Positions 33,640 to 48,600 of a DNA stretch of 62,000 bases are shown here, piece by piece (the first letter of the stretch is position 1; every line of letters starts with the position of its first letter). The notes below the pieces were generated by a model, which was not told where the DNA came from, ran no database searches, and saw only the letters and a program-made list of their open reading frames with translations. The position numbers were made by a program, and so were the translations under genes. Source of the DNA: Phoronis australis (taxonomy: Eukaryota; Phoronida; Phoronidae); assembly GCA_002633005.1 (NCBI GenBank), contig NMRA01000271.1, positions 17,588-79,587 on the forward strand, given 5' to 3'.

Positions 33640-36600
33640 CTGAAATGGCCACCATCTCAATTTCATAAAGTTGTCGATCGTTATTATTACTATCTTATGT
33701 TGGAAAAGTTGACCTTTCATTTACACCCAATAGCCTACGGATTGTGCAGGACGCATGCGCGCACCCAGCCTAAGGGAGGCTCGAATTTCTGAAAACGTGG
33801 ACCTTTTATTAAAAAAACGAGTACTAAACAAAAAACGAAAAACGGGGTTCGTTCAGAACTATGAGCTGTGCATTCGCCGAATTTCTGCCTTTTCAGAGGA
33901 CTTTTGTGTCTTATTCTCGGACTTTTTCTTTCTCTGAGGCGGACCTTTTTGCCCACTTTGCCAAATGGGGGGGGGGTCGTTGGAGATCCCCGAGCCCCAA
34001 TCAATGACGATAAACCTGTGTCCAATTTGTGCTCTATATAACAAATCCTGTTCCACTGTTTTGGTTTCCCAACTCACCCATCACATCTATGCACCCACAT
34101 ATTTATATTCCCGTTATCATTTGGAGATATGTTCGTGATAAAAAGATCGAGACTGACATTTATTTTCCGTCTTCAACTACTATGACCTCCGTAGTGCCAT
34201 CTTTTTTGCGTCCATGGCTGTATCTCCTTAACGGCTGCAAGACCCTTCTGAAATTAAACAGGAGTGTTCCTAAGGACATTAGCTGCAACTGATACCATTT
34301 CAGACTAATTTAACTACAGCTGTGCTCCATAGTATCATTTTATTTTTTACTTTTGCATCTGTAACTTCAGTTCCTTGATGTTTTTCATGAAATTGACCAA
34401 ACAATTTTCTATTCTGAAGACGACAGGACCTTTCTTTTTTTGTGATGAATTCGGCGTATTCTGCATCAACTAGTGGCCATTTTTTAATCTGTTTTTATTG
34501 TCTTTTGCTTCTGTATCTGTCAAATGACCGTGAGGGTTAAAATGCTAATAAGGTTCACTAATGTCATTTTTTGTTGTCTCTCAAAATGGATATTCAACTG
34601 TTATTTAACTGCTGTCAAATGACCCAGATGAATGGATATGGCTACTGCTGTTGCTCATAACGGCAGCTTTTTTACATTTACCTTTTAGTTTGTATCTGTG
34701 GAGTTCTTTAACGGATTTACGTAATACTTGACAAACAACTTTGAGAGGCGATGTTGGTGTGCTAGCAGTGAAAGGCATTCTGTTCGGTTAGGAACGTTGA
34801 ATGCGCGACGCAGTGCGAGAACGCGGTCCAAGGATAATACTAGTCTGATGGAGGATGATATAGTTTATTACATACTCTTCTACCGATACTACTGAGTCTG
34901 TTACAATGCATGCGATCAAACACTTACATACATGAATAATAACAGGATATACCATACAAACAAGTTTACTACAATTCCTCATGACTAACTTGGAGGTGTA
35001 TTACAAAATACTCAATTCTCTAAACTACTCCTACACATGCAGTCATACTAAATCACTCGGAAATTGGATCTAGTCGGAGGGCCAGATCTCATAGCGTTCA
35101 TCCTTATGAGCACTTTGGGGGGCAACCTAGTTTTTTGTATGTGGCTAGATAATATACCTATAAATCAAATTCCAAAAAGTTCCCACGTCTACACTTGCAC
35201 ATTGTGTTTTTGTCGCACAAAATATTATGCACATTCCTGCCACTTGGTGGCGCTCTTCAATTGAATTGGCCAATCAGAGAGCCAGACTGTGTTGTTGTGC
35301 TTAGTTACTTCAATATGGCTGCTCCCATGGAGTGTGATGCCTGTATAATTCAAGGTTTAACAAACAGCACAAAATTGTGATCATTTGCATCATTTGTTAG
35401 CAGGAAAAGTATATTATGGACCACATTTCAAGAAAGCGTGTTTTTGAAAGGTACACCATGGTGTTTTCCGTGTGTGTTTCAATATTATCACCAATTGTTT
35501 TTTTTAACTTGTTCAGCACCTTGGCTGCCTAGGCCTTAGACAATTATACCGCTGACCCAGTAGAGATGGTGATCATACCATAGGTACTCCATATGCCGGA
35601 TGCTTTTCGGCAAATTATGCATCACACTGGTTAAACCATAAATCATGTTGCTATAAGTTTAATACCTCTGAGGAGGCCGTTAATGTTTTCATTTGTTCCC
35701 AGTTTAAACAAATACTCCTGCAATCCTATTTTTCGAACACTCCTTTGTTCAGTTGCCACATCGACACGGCTTGCGCTAAGGGATAATCGTATGGCGTTAT
35801 ACTGTGGGTGTGGTTTTATGCACTTTAAGTCAAAAATTTTTGCGAATGTTAAATGAAGTAGATGGTTGCAATCAACATGCCGAAGTGGCCGTCATCCCTT
35901 GCCGTAATCCTGGGATAGGGGGAACCTCTTCTCAATTTTGTGTAAACATTAATTACTTAGGTGATTAAATTAAAGTGCCTAAGTGGCCAGCGTCCCCGTC
36001 ATAATTTGAGGACAGTGGAAACCACTGTCCATTTCGTCAAACGTTGGTTACCTTAAGTATAAATCGATTGACTATGGTATGAGCATCTGATTTTAAAAAA
36101 TTAAATTTCAATCACTGCACTGGTATATCAGATGAATTATTTTCAGTTGTATCAACTAATCTAATAATTAGACGATCAACAATTTTAGGTGACAGATCAG
36201 ACGGCATGTAAATTTGTTAGGCTGCTGATCAGTTCCTAAGCCCGTCTGAAAATTTTGCATGCCAACTTACTCATAGTTAAATGTTAAATTAGTGTTAACA
36301 GTTCAGTTTTTTTTTTCAGTTGGACTTGTATCGTAAGCAACAGCTCAGTCCAGATCCCTGAATATGCAAATGAAATTCAAAGATAAAGACCCTGTATCTT
36401 ACAAGCCAAGTACCACAGATCAACATGCTATAAAAATAGAAAGACAAAGATTGTGAAGAGTGACGAATCCACAGTTTTCAGAGAGGTTTTTCTAAAGTTT
36501 TGTTTGGAGTTCATTGAATCAAAGTTTCTAACACATAGAAATGTCATTTGCCTTTCAAAACTAAAGCAAGACTTTAAAGCTGTTCTTCAAAAAGCTGGTG

Positions 36601-39600
36601 TACATGAAGTTATTTGGACAGGCAATCTTAAGAAACGACTGTTGAAGCTACACACTTGTAGTTTGTGTCCGACTAAGAGATACGAAAGTGAATTGAGGCT
36701 AGTGTTCAATAATTCACTTGCTGACTAACTAACACAGCCCATTATAACATATTTTGTATCAAATGTTTGCCCAAATCCTGATCGACTCCAAACAAGGACT
36801 CAGCGTTTGACTCTTCACTGTATGGGGGCCAATTACCAGTGTGCAGTGTTGTACCCTCTCGAATCAACCACGGTTGGCTCATTGGAGGTGGAGCTTTGCA
36901 GTTAAAATGTATGGCAACGCACACAGCTCCATTGACAGTACTAAATGATGAACGCTGTAAGTGCAAAAAGAACATCTGTGCTGGGAAACTGAGTTTGTGC
37001 TGCAATGCTGGGTCAAACTGTACAGAAACGTGCAGCTGTGAAAACTGTAGTAACATCAGCAACACTGACTGCATAACATTGGATAGTTCTTTGACAAGTC
37101 AACCCTAAATAGACATCCAACCTCATTATTTTGTGTTTTTTGAATTAAAAAGTGAATTTTAGTTGTTGATTAAGTCATAGAAAGTACATACTTTGATCAT
37201 TGTCATGTATTTGTCTCATACTGCTTGCTAAACGCTGTCAGAATAATCTATTATTTTTGTACAATCTGTGCACATTCACAGAGATCAATCAATTAAATTG
37301 TTTTTGTACTATAAGGTATTTCTGATGTATTATGCAAACAAGCTATATTTTACACCATTAGTCAATGTTTTAGTCATTAAGGCACAAATTTTGCCCAGTC
37401 TCAAGTGTTTTGTGTTATTTTTGTTGCCTCACAATGCCAGAATAACCTCCTAGTAACATTCAGACTTAGTTTGCATTTCTGCCACTAGGTGTCACTTTAC
37501 ATTTTTAAATTTCACTGTTTACAATTAGTCCACCATAGTAATGTGAGTGTATTATTGTTCAATACAATGACATCGATGGGACCACCTAATCATACTCTTA
37601 TCAGACGACGAATAGGGTGTACTTTTGAATGTTTTGTGATTGTTTAAACAAAAGTTTAACATTTAAAACCTTCTGAGGGTGTATATTTGTTCCACAAAAT
37701 GGCAATCAGATGGCTCAAAATACATTAAACCCATTCGAAAATGGGAAGGTGTCCTCGTCTGATAAGAGTATGATTAGGTGGTGGGCCAGAATTTGCAGGG
37801 CTTCTAGAAAATGGTTTTTGTGAGTACTTTAGGGGGGAAATTTTATTTTGGTGTTTTTTAATTCATTTACTAGTGTTTTCAAAATCTAAAAAGTTCCCAC
37901 ATATAAAGTTGCACATTTTTGACAAATTTGAGTTTGATGTTGCATAATAACCACCATAGAGCTTAGAGAACTTATATTTGTAAAAACAGCAGTTTTTGCT
38001 ATCTTTTTTGTAAAACAAGTAATTGGTCCCATCGATGTCATTGCACGGAAGAAACGATCACATCAAAGTATTACGTCCTTTTTTAAATCGAAATCAAACT
38101 TTGTTAGTCATGAGCCCGCTACATTGGAAGAAAATGAAGACATTCCTGCCAAGAAAAGAATGCATCAAAGACAAGAATTTTACCAACCTTGATTGAAGAA
38201 ATATGCTTGGTTGCAGTATGAAGAAGACGGTAGGTAACTGTTTTCCGCCGAAAAACAACACCCGTTTAAAGGTAATTCTCTTTGGACGCGCTAACGATCA
38301 ACTTAGTCCGGTTTTAGCGAAGCAAAAAGCCAGTTTTTCATCTTTGAAATTCGATCCGTCAATACAGTTTTAAAAAGAGGACGGAATTGCCCGGCTTTGT
38401 CCAACTATGACCGAAACAAAAATAACACAGTCATTCGAAGATGATCAAGACCGGCCCTTTTTTCTTCAAAAACTTGCAGATTATCACTTACGATGAAAAG
38501 AATTATTGCCATTTTCTTTCGGAAACCTGTAATCCAGCAATCTCCAGTTCACACGGGGTAGAATAGCTAATGGTAACATAACGTGTGTTGCATTTCACTG
38601 GAGCCATCGTCTACACGCTGGATTTGACAAATCTTGCGTGTTCAATGCTCTTGTTTACGACATGGTTACACTGTATCTTTTGGACATTTACTTGTCGCGC
38701 GCGTTTCTCGCTTTTATTCGGCAACATGAAAAGCCTCACTCGGTTGAGTGTTCGACTGCTTTATAAAAACGCACGGTCGGCACGGCACTTTGACCTTTCG
38801 ATAAATAATGTTCCGAATTTGTCCAGAACTGAAATTTAGTAACTTTTTACCCCGCGTGGTCGAATTTTTGTTACTGCACGTTCACCCGGTTACTGTTAAA
38901 AGTTAGAGCGCTATCTATCCAAGATTTTTAATGAAATAGTTTTTAATTTTGTGGGCTTCGGCCCGCTACTTTGTCTTTGAATATCGGGTAGGCCTAAACC
39001 TCATTTTCGTAATGTGAATTTCCCACTCGCTCTGTGAAGAACCCTTTGCACAGGGTTCAGTCAAGTTCCCGTCTGAAACGTGAGTGATCTACACTTCAAT
39101 GACCATTGAGCATTGACGAGTACACGACCGCTCCTTATCCTCCGCGTGTGTAATAAAATTTTCTTTTACTTGTATACCATCGCAAAACTACAAAACATTA
39201 GGACTTATTAAACGTGGAAATACATCACTTGGATATTAGTACGACAAGTACAAAATAACAGGGTCAATTACATGACCAAATTTCATATAATATAAATGTT
39301 CAAGGTAGTCTTGTCCTTTCGTGCAAAAGTGGAACATTTCATAAAAAATTCCTCACGGCGTTTGGGATATGTGCACATAACATAGTGTCCGGCATAGATT
39401 CTGTTCATCAGCTACTTCTGAGGTACATTTATGATGTTCTGAAGTTGGCTAAAATTCTTCTAAAGGTCTTGCGCAAGTTTAAAGCACATGGAACTTTTCA
39501 CAAATAGGATTTTACTATAATTTCAAAATGGCTGAATGTATGTAAGTGGCTTTCATTGTATACTACACGTGGTGGGAGCTATGAGTATTTGAGCATCCAT

Positions 39601-42600
39601 ACAACGCAGCCTGTGAAATGTTCTTATATTATACATTATTCAAGAATATTGAAGCAATTCACCATGTTCTGAGGCTGTCTGGTTTGCACACTTTACAGAT
39701 TCCAACAGGAGGAGNNNNNNNNNNNNNNNNNNNNNNNNNNNNNNNNNNNNNNNNNNNNNNNNNNNNNNNNNNNNNNNNNNNNNNNNNNNNNNNNNNNNNN
39801 NNNNNNNNNNNNNNNNNNNNNNNNNNNNNNNNNNNNNNNNNNNNNNNNNNNNNNNNNNNNNNNNNNNNNNNNNNNNNNNNNNNNNNNNNNNNNNNNNNNN
39901 NNNNNNNNNNNNNNNNNNNNNNNNNNNNNNNNNNNNNNNNNNNNNNNNNNNNNNNNNNNNNNNNNNNNNNNNNNNNNNNNNNNNNNNNNNNNNNNNNNNN
40001 NNNNNNNNNNNNNNNNNNNNNNNNNNNNNNNNNNNNNNNNNNNNNNNNNNNNNNNNNNNNNNNNNNNNNNNNNNNNNNNNNNNNNNNNNNNNNNNNNNNN
40101 NNNNNNNNNNNNNNNNNNNNNNNNNNNNNNATGTCCCACATGCACAAGAAGGTGCACAAGAGCATCCAGTGGTTGAGTGTATGAACCCAGACCAACAGGA
40201 GTCTCAAGAGGAACAGACTTGGCATAATGTCCCACATGCACTAGAAGTTGTACAAGAGCATCCGGAGGTTGAGCGTGTGAACCAAGACCAACAGGAGTCT
40301 CAAGAGAAACAGACTTGGCATAATGTCCCACATGCACAAGAAGTTGTACAAAAGTATCCACTGGTTGAGATTGTGAACCAAGACCAACAGGAGTCTCAAG
40401 AGGATCAGACTTGGCACGATGTCCCACATGCACAAACAGGTGCACAAGAGCATCCACTGGTTGAGCGTGTGAACCCACACCAACAGGAGTCTCAAGAGGA
40501 AGAGACTTGGTACGATGTCCCACATGCACAAGAAGGTGCACAAGAGCATCCGGTGGTTGATTGCATGAACCCAGACCAACAGGAGTCTCAAGAGGAACAG
40601 ACTTGGCACGATGTCCCACATGCACAAGAAGGTGCACAAGAGCATCCGGTGGTTGACCGTGTGAACCCAGACCAACAGGAGTCTCAAGAGGAACAGACTT
40701 GGCACGATGTCCCACATGCACATGCTCGACCGCATCCACTAATTGAGAGTGTGAGGGAGACACCTGTTGTAGAAGTTGAAAGTGCCAGTAAGTTTTCACT
40801 TCTCAGTTATCAGAAAACTCTAATCTGAAGTCTAAAACTAATAAGATTCTTAAGTAAGATTTTTGTAAGGTTTGAAAGAAATTGGTAAGAAAAATGTAGA
40901 TTTTTTTCGTTCTTTGAAATAGATATAGGCTGCGAAGCAAAGAAGAAAAATTGCCAGAGGAAGATATATTTTGACTTCTTGCCCTAGCAACGGTAACAAG
41001 TGAATGTGCAACCTCAGAATGTGGGGACCAAGTAGACACAAAGTCGTCAATACGAGCATCAAAGTCATACAATAAGTACCCCAAATTTGTTTTAAAGTTT
41101 GTGTTGAAATGCAATTTTAAAATGGCTAACTGTTCCCAGATTTAATATCTTTGATTTAAAATTGTTCTGTTTATTTCATGAAATCAGTGCATTTGCCACC
41201 AAAGCAGTCAGCACACATCTAGCACACGTTGAAATTACTACAAAAAGTTAACAGGCAGAAGTCGGAATTGTTTTGCAAAAATTCTGCAAGCTTGCTGAAT
41301 TGCGCGCCACCAGTGCATGCGATCGCTTTTGTTTGTTGGCGTGAAGAATTAAGTTGGCGAATGAATGTACCTCGCTGGTACGCTACGTTCCTTAAGCCAG
41401 CTCGCAGGTATCACGCAGTGGCACGTGCATTAGCATTGGTTGATGTAACCTCAGCAGCCATTGGTTAGCTGTACAACACCGTGAAACAACGGCGGACTGT
41501 GAACGATTTTTAGCCTTTTCATGCAAGTGGCGTCGCAGCAACTATTTCGTTTCTGCAGTGATGTTTAATAGCCGCATGCTTGAAGCACGTCGATGTACAA
41601 TAAACACGTACCTGGCCAATTTAACTGGTATGCTATTCATACTGTATGAATACAGGAGAGTATCAGAAACAAAAACCATCGACAGTAGAAAGATGCACTC
41701 CGAAAAGCTGCAACCAAAATTTCTAGGAATCACATTTCCCAAACAAAAATTTTAAGCACCGATTTGTCTGACAACAGACCGCATTTTACACTTCATTCCA
41801 TTCCTCATGCCACTTTGTTTGCGTAAAGCGCTGCCTGTTGAGAATTAGACTAGCCAATCAGAAACGCTGGTGTACAAAAATTTCCCCAAGGAAAAGTAAG
41901 TGATACCTGCGTGCTGGCTCTGACCACCTAGCGGCACGCGGGAAACCAGCGAGCTGAATGTACACTAACTGGGAAAGTTTGGAGAGGTATTTGTGGCCCT
42001 GATTTTTGAGAACTCGGTCAATTGTACAATCCGATTTTTGTTTATTCACAAATGGAATTCAGGATGTGGTTTCATTGAATGAATGTCCCAACAGCTCATT
42101 CGTTTAAATGGCTTTTTAGAATTTGAACGGACCTCAGTTACTAAATGGTGTTCAATAATTTTTTTTCTGACTTTGCTTCAGTAATCAACAATTATGTGAT
42201 TTCATGGATATTGTAAAACCTTTTACTGATTCGAAAAAGAAACGAAAGAAAACCTGCCAGCAAAAAAGACCAAAAAAGCAGGAACTTTGGATTGTCAAGT
42301 ATGTTGTAAGCATGCATATTACTAAAAATGACGAAAAACAAGCAGAGGTGCTGTGGGAGACTGGGTTAGTGACATTTGAGCCATATGAAAACTTAAAAGA
42401 TGTTATTGAGTCTCATTTCCCAAACTTGTCTTCATAAGTTGTAGTTGTTATTTCCCCCACGTATTTATATGTGAGTGCATATTACCGTCATGTCTGTCCC
42501 GCCATCTGCAGCTCTATCTCCTTAACTGCAGTGCTTCATAGTGGCAGTTTGATTTTTTTACAGTTGCCTCTGTATTTTCGTTATTCTTCTAACAAATGAA

Positions 42601-45600
42601 CTACGGTTGGTGAGAAAAGAACTTCCAATTCTTAAAAAATGTGTTAAAGCCTAACTTCAACGGAATTTTGTTATTTTAGATGTATTGGGCTAACAAGATA
42701 GTCCTAGCAATTCCTTAGTAAAATAGGAAAACGCGAGTTCAATCAAGCAAATGTAAGCCCGCCTTTTCTTGCCACGTTGCGTCACCCAGCACAAACAACA
42801 AAAGGTTGTATTGAACAGGGGACTGACTAGAACCCCATTGCGTGCAAGTGTTATTGGCAGCTGTTTGAATTAAAAGGTGATTCTCGCAGTGACGTAGACA
42901 AAAGCAAGCCAATAAGTCAAACAGTTCAATACATTTGGCAATTTATGGCTCAGAGCAATGCTCTTAACATACTGTTGGAACCAAATTTACAGGTATTACC
43001 GTTGAAGATAGGATTTAATGAGAATAAGACACAATGGGGGCTGTGAGAGAGAAAGATTGTTCAGTCTATTATTCCATTAAAACCAGATTATGAGAAAATA
43101 TTAGTCTCTAAATGTGACTGAATATTGAACGGTACCTCCCCCAAAATTCGAGCACGCAAGTGATGAGTGAGATTACACATTTTTGTATTGGAAAAATATA
43201 ACCTGTTAAGTCCACCACTACAATGGTTCTGGTCTTTTGGTGACTTGTACAGATGTGGCCCACTCCTTGGATAGTTTCACTTGGTTAAATTTACAAGTAC
43301 ATTCCAATCTGAAAATTACAATTTCTAATTTGTTTCCTTCCAAGTTAAAAACTAAAATATTACAACGAATCAAAACTAAATGCATGGAAATCCTGTTTTC
43401 AATGCTATTCAATCCAATTTTAGATTAAAAACAGGGTTTCAGCTGTAGACAATGAGTATCCCACTATAATCACGTTCATATATAGGAAATGAAATGAAAT
43501 GAAAAAGGACAATTTGCCCTTTATTTATACCTCTTTTGGCATTCTAGGCCTCTGATTAGCCAATGTTTGTGTTCTATTACAGTGTTTTCTTTCTGTCTTT
43601 CACAACTATGGACTATTGTCTCAAGCCAAGGGTCATTGAACATTGACATATTGAATTACGTCCAGTAAAACATTCAAATAATTTCAAATTTCAGTCCACA
43701 TGTTAGTAGTACGTTTCTGGATTAAACAGTTGATATGATAAATCATGTATAATTAAACCACAATCCCTCATTGTTGTGTTGCCTCTATGCCCTAAGGTGT
43801 ATCTATTTAGTTGTAGGTCACTTATGATTGTGATATATTTGCCAAATGATTATTATTCGAATGACACTGTCAAATTTTATGCTGATAGTGTTCTGATGGG
43901 TCTGCACTGCTGTTACCCCGTCTCGTTGTTACGCTATTCTGTTGCTCCCCAACCGGAGTTTCATGTGATTGGACCAAAAGAATGGTGAAACATTGGACAG
44001 GATGACACAAGGAAACATCCCAACAAGGGAACATAAGTTGGGGAAATTTGACTGGGGAACAACCGAATGGGTCAGCCAGGTCAGCCCAGATCTATGGCCC
44101 TGGACACGGAACATTGAAGTATTCATGAACATCTTACACTTTCAGTTGAATACTTTACACAACTACAATATGCTGCATCATTCTGAATCTTAATCCTATA
44201 CAGCTGGGATTAGCAAAATAGTTGTCGAGTGCATACAAACCTCCTTAGACCTACTCAACGAAGCATGGAACTGTGTTATTTTGTGGTGTTTGATATTACA
44301 GTCACTGCAGAAATATGCTCTGTGGGAACAATCCTGGCACCAAATAATGTTGTCTTCATGAATGCCACGCAAAACACATGTATACGAAGCTGGACGAAAT
44401 ACTGTCTCGGTGTATACTTTGAGCATGTGATCTCTAACAGAGTCCCAGGCTTGGACCAACTTTTTGTTATTTGCTCTTATCTTGAGACACCTGCAAAAAA
44501 CAAAAGATGAAATCAGAAATTATGTAGGTATAAGCTCATTAACTCAGTAATCAAAGTGGAAAGGCTAAGTAACCTAATGACCGTTGTAAAAACTCATCAT
44601 TAGACTCAACTTAAACACTGTTGTGATCGGGTTCCTCAGTTTGAAAAGGATATATGGAGTCAAGAAAATTGATTCAAAAGTGATTGACTAGAATTACACA
44701 CTGAATCATACAAAGACAGAATTTTCTTTACAAGCTTATTGTTAAGAATATTGTGAACTAACCATTGACTTACCTTCCTGTATTTCCAGTGCCATTTCTC
44801 CATCATTTGTATTGATGAGCAAGTCGTTTGTTTGTAAACTCTTGGAATCTGCAGGGAGAGCACGGCCTCCGGACACCACTGTAGAGGTGAAAAGTATTGG
44901 TAGTTTTCTCTTGCGGCCTATTTTGACTTTCTGAAATCTATGAAGATGACATAAATGCAACAAATATCAGATTCAGGGATTTTCCAAGCACTACACAATC
45001 CATACTAACTGAACAACTTTTCAAGAACACTTTTGTAGTCTGTTCCTCTGAATCGACAATTTCATGTGACCATTGTTTGCCTAGTTTTCGGTTGTGTTTC
45101 GATTTCCAAAGAAAGCAAATGCTGTTCCCGAAAAAGAGATGGGGATGTTCTTCTTACTCGGGTGGGTATTTGTGCCTCTTGGGAATAATCTTTGGGTAGA
45201 TATTATAAATAACTGTAGTATAGGTATCACTGAATGATTGATGAAACAATGCATTGGGCGTAGGTATAACTTAAAAGTTTGGCTTTCATGTGAACGCTTG
45301 GTTACAAATTCTGGTTTGATCAGATCATAGACTATGATCAGATATATAGAATGTCTAGATTTGAACTAAAGTTCACTTAGATTGTGTGCCATGGTACCCT
45401 CAACATGACCAAAGTAGAATATATAAAATTTAGTAATGCCCAACCTGGGAATCATTCTTAGAGTCGAACTGTAAACAATAACCAGCAGTACTGTATGGGA
45501 AGATCATCCCTTTGCTAAATATGCTGATTGCAGTACATTGTCCAGATTGACCAGATTACCCTGAATTATTACCCAGCCTCGGCTGGATAACCACCCACCC

Positions 45601-48600
45601 AAATTAAACTGGCAATTGTGCTGTAACCATTTCGGCACTTGGCTTATTGGCAATTGTCCATTAGATGACTAGCAGAAATTCAAATGATTTATTGGAAGAG
45701 CGCCTACAACTACAGTACGTACGTTGCCGTCGGTCGAGACTCGACACCGACTGAATTTTGAGGCTTGGCTGAGGCTGACACTGTTGGCAGTTGTCAATTA
45801 TACCGATTACTGGATTACACCTTTAACAAAATACATCGTGCGAAACATTAACTTACTACTACGGAAAACTCAATAAGTGCATTGCTTTTATTACTCACTT
45901 CGCTCATTGTCTCTCAGACTGTGGAAGCCAAATTCCTTCCTTCTGATGATTTTAGAAATGTCCGCCCAATGACGTTCTCGTTTATCTCGCGAGATTGCAT
46001 GCAACACACCTGGCGTTCACTGTAACTGCGAAGGTGTGAAGCAGCACCGGTAACTGTCCGTGCTCTGGAACGTTAGCAGTAACTGGACACCCTTTCAGAA
46101 CGTAACTGCGCACATTTTCTTTTTGGTTTAAGCGCGGAGTAACTGCGTGAGGAACGGGTACTTTACCAGCGATACAGCCACACTTCACAAACTGCATCAA
46201 AGACCGACTCAAACACAGGTATCCAGAGAACCCGTAATGGACATTTCAATGCATATCAATGACAAGCCAATAGCTTCAAGTAGACGTCACAATGGACGAA
46301 CTTGAATAGTGACTCGCGCTAGCGGGCTACAGCCTGTCCCGCCACAAAATGATTCCAGTGCCCGGTTGAGCTCCTCAGTTAAATCTACTTCGTATTTTTT
46401 GGACTTGAGTGAAAACATCGATTGCCCTTTCTTGTTTTAATTACCATGTTAAGTCAACTTTTGACTTTCGATACAAGTCGAGAGTAAATTCTACGTTGAA
46501 TGGTCAATATTATCGAAAATAGTTAGGGATCTTTTCATGTAACATCCCCAATTTAATGACTGAGCCCCTATTTATTTTCAAGGAACTCTGGGCTCAGTTT
46601 GTAGTTCAATTAATAGAAAATGTCATTAATCAGAGGAGCAAGGCTGAAATGATAGAAACATGTTGCATCTGTGAGTCCATAAAGACACTAATACGGCGCA
46701 AAAAGACTTAGGGACCTTAGCCGCTTGAGTCACTATTTGGGACTGTTTTATGCAACCGGGCACAGGAAGCTTAACGCTTACATATAGACATATACCGGAA
46801 AGCTTTCAGTAGAAATCGAGCGTGCGTTCAGTAACGCTAGGTCCTAGCTAAAATCTAGCCATTGTCACGTGATCTTGTTTAAAATACACGGTAATACCTC
46901 ACGTAATCTTGCGAAGTCTTGCTTTTTAGCGCGGACCTAGCGTTACTGAACTGGAGTTAGGCGGGTGTCTAAATTCTTGTACCGAAGCAGCACTCCGGGG
47001 TCTCCAACAGAAGCCAGGCTTTCCCTTTTCCTGTAAAAGTTATATACGAATGTCTTGTATAACTGTCGTTCAGAAACTTCCACTTGGCGATTGAAGAAGC
47101 AGGAGCTTCAAACGATGTGTCGCTATCTCAATGTCATTGGTGAAAAAAAATTCCTGCAAAGCGAATAGCTACTTAAACACACACACAAACACACACACAT
47201 ACACACACACATACACACACACACACGCACGCACGCACACGCACGTGACAAACACACTGTAGCTGAAACGACAGACTGACTATAAACCGCATCCAGCCAG
47301 TTGGGCTACGAGCCTGTGTGTATAAAGATAATTGTCGGGTTTTTTGAATATTTTGCCACGGAATAGCGGGTTGTCTGGAACCGTAGCTCAAGAGTCTCGC
47401 TTGATGAACAAAAATGTCAAAATGAAAATGAAACGGGAGAACAGCGCATAAAGCACGGCAATCTGAAAGCTTTATATGAATTCACTCAGCCATTTCTCAG
47501 GCGGATGCCACGTTCGGAAGTCTGTCAAATTTGACCATTTTTCAAGGGTCCTATATAAGCTCAAGTGTACGCCTTATTGTGGACACAGGCACACGCATTG
47601 CCCTCGAGTGCGAAACATGTTTACAGGACTTGGTTTGACAGCGCATATCCAAGATTATTTCTCAAACAATGTTCACTTACAGCATGAAGCTTGCGTTTGC
47701 TAGTAGGAATATCAGGTATAACAGTCCAGTTCAGTGACTATCTGTTACAAAAGAAAACTTAATGTTTTCATATTTGTGAAGGATGAGGGAATTTTGTACT
47801 TTATTTGTGCTCGGCTCCTGGCAAGAAAAGTAATACAGAAATGCACAGTAGCAGACGCACGTTCTGTCGCTAAGTCAAACCTAACGGTTAAATATCAACG
47901 CATTTATAAGTTTTGGTAAATACATAGACCTTGATTTCAGCCAATCTCTGGCAGACAACGGTGATATTTGGCGCTTCGTAATAAAATCACAAAAAACACA
48001 ACGAAGCTCTGGTCAAACTAATAACTTAAAGAAATCTATTTTATCCAACAATAACCCCCTTAAAATCGATTATTTACCTTTTACTTTAGTTCGGTAAAAT
48101 TCTTGACCACAATTCACGAGCAAAATAGCTGAGCATGTTAAAAAAATAAATAGGATGCGACTTCTTTAAGCATGACTTTCGAGCAAGGTTTCCCTTAAAT
48201 GGCGCCTAATTCCAGATACGAGCTCAGGCTCGAATATAGGTGAATGGACCTCTAAATACGCATTATTTTGTACGGTAAGCCCCCTGTGGTGTACTGGCTC
48301 TTCGAAGAGGTCCGATGCAGTCATAAGGATAAACTCTATTGCCTGTCACAGTGAATATTTTTGCTTATTTCAAGATCAGTTCAGCAAAAATTGGTAAGAG
48401 ATCTGTGCTCGGTTGCATGAAACTATTCCAAGTAGGGACTCGGCTAAGTTTCCTAAATTTACTGCGTGTTTGTGGAGTTGTGAAAACATTGATTGTCCTA
48501 TCTCATGCTGTTTGAGTATCATTACTATGACAAATTTTGGCTTTGGTACAAGTCGAGAGTGAACTATACATTGAATTCTCAACATTATTGAAAATAAGTA

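Noticed and set aside
39693-40799. 368-codon minus-strand frame through the gap and repeat
   Set aside because: It exists because Ns do not break frames and the 96-bp repeat keeps all three frames of the unit open. The plus-strand frame has a splice donor and better composition.
45982-46212. 76-codon minus-strand frame with several cysteines
   Set aside because: Cysteine spacing matches no family, and splice sites or a signal peptide are lacking.
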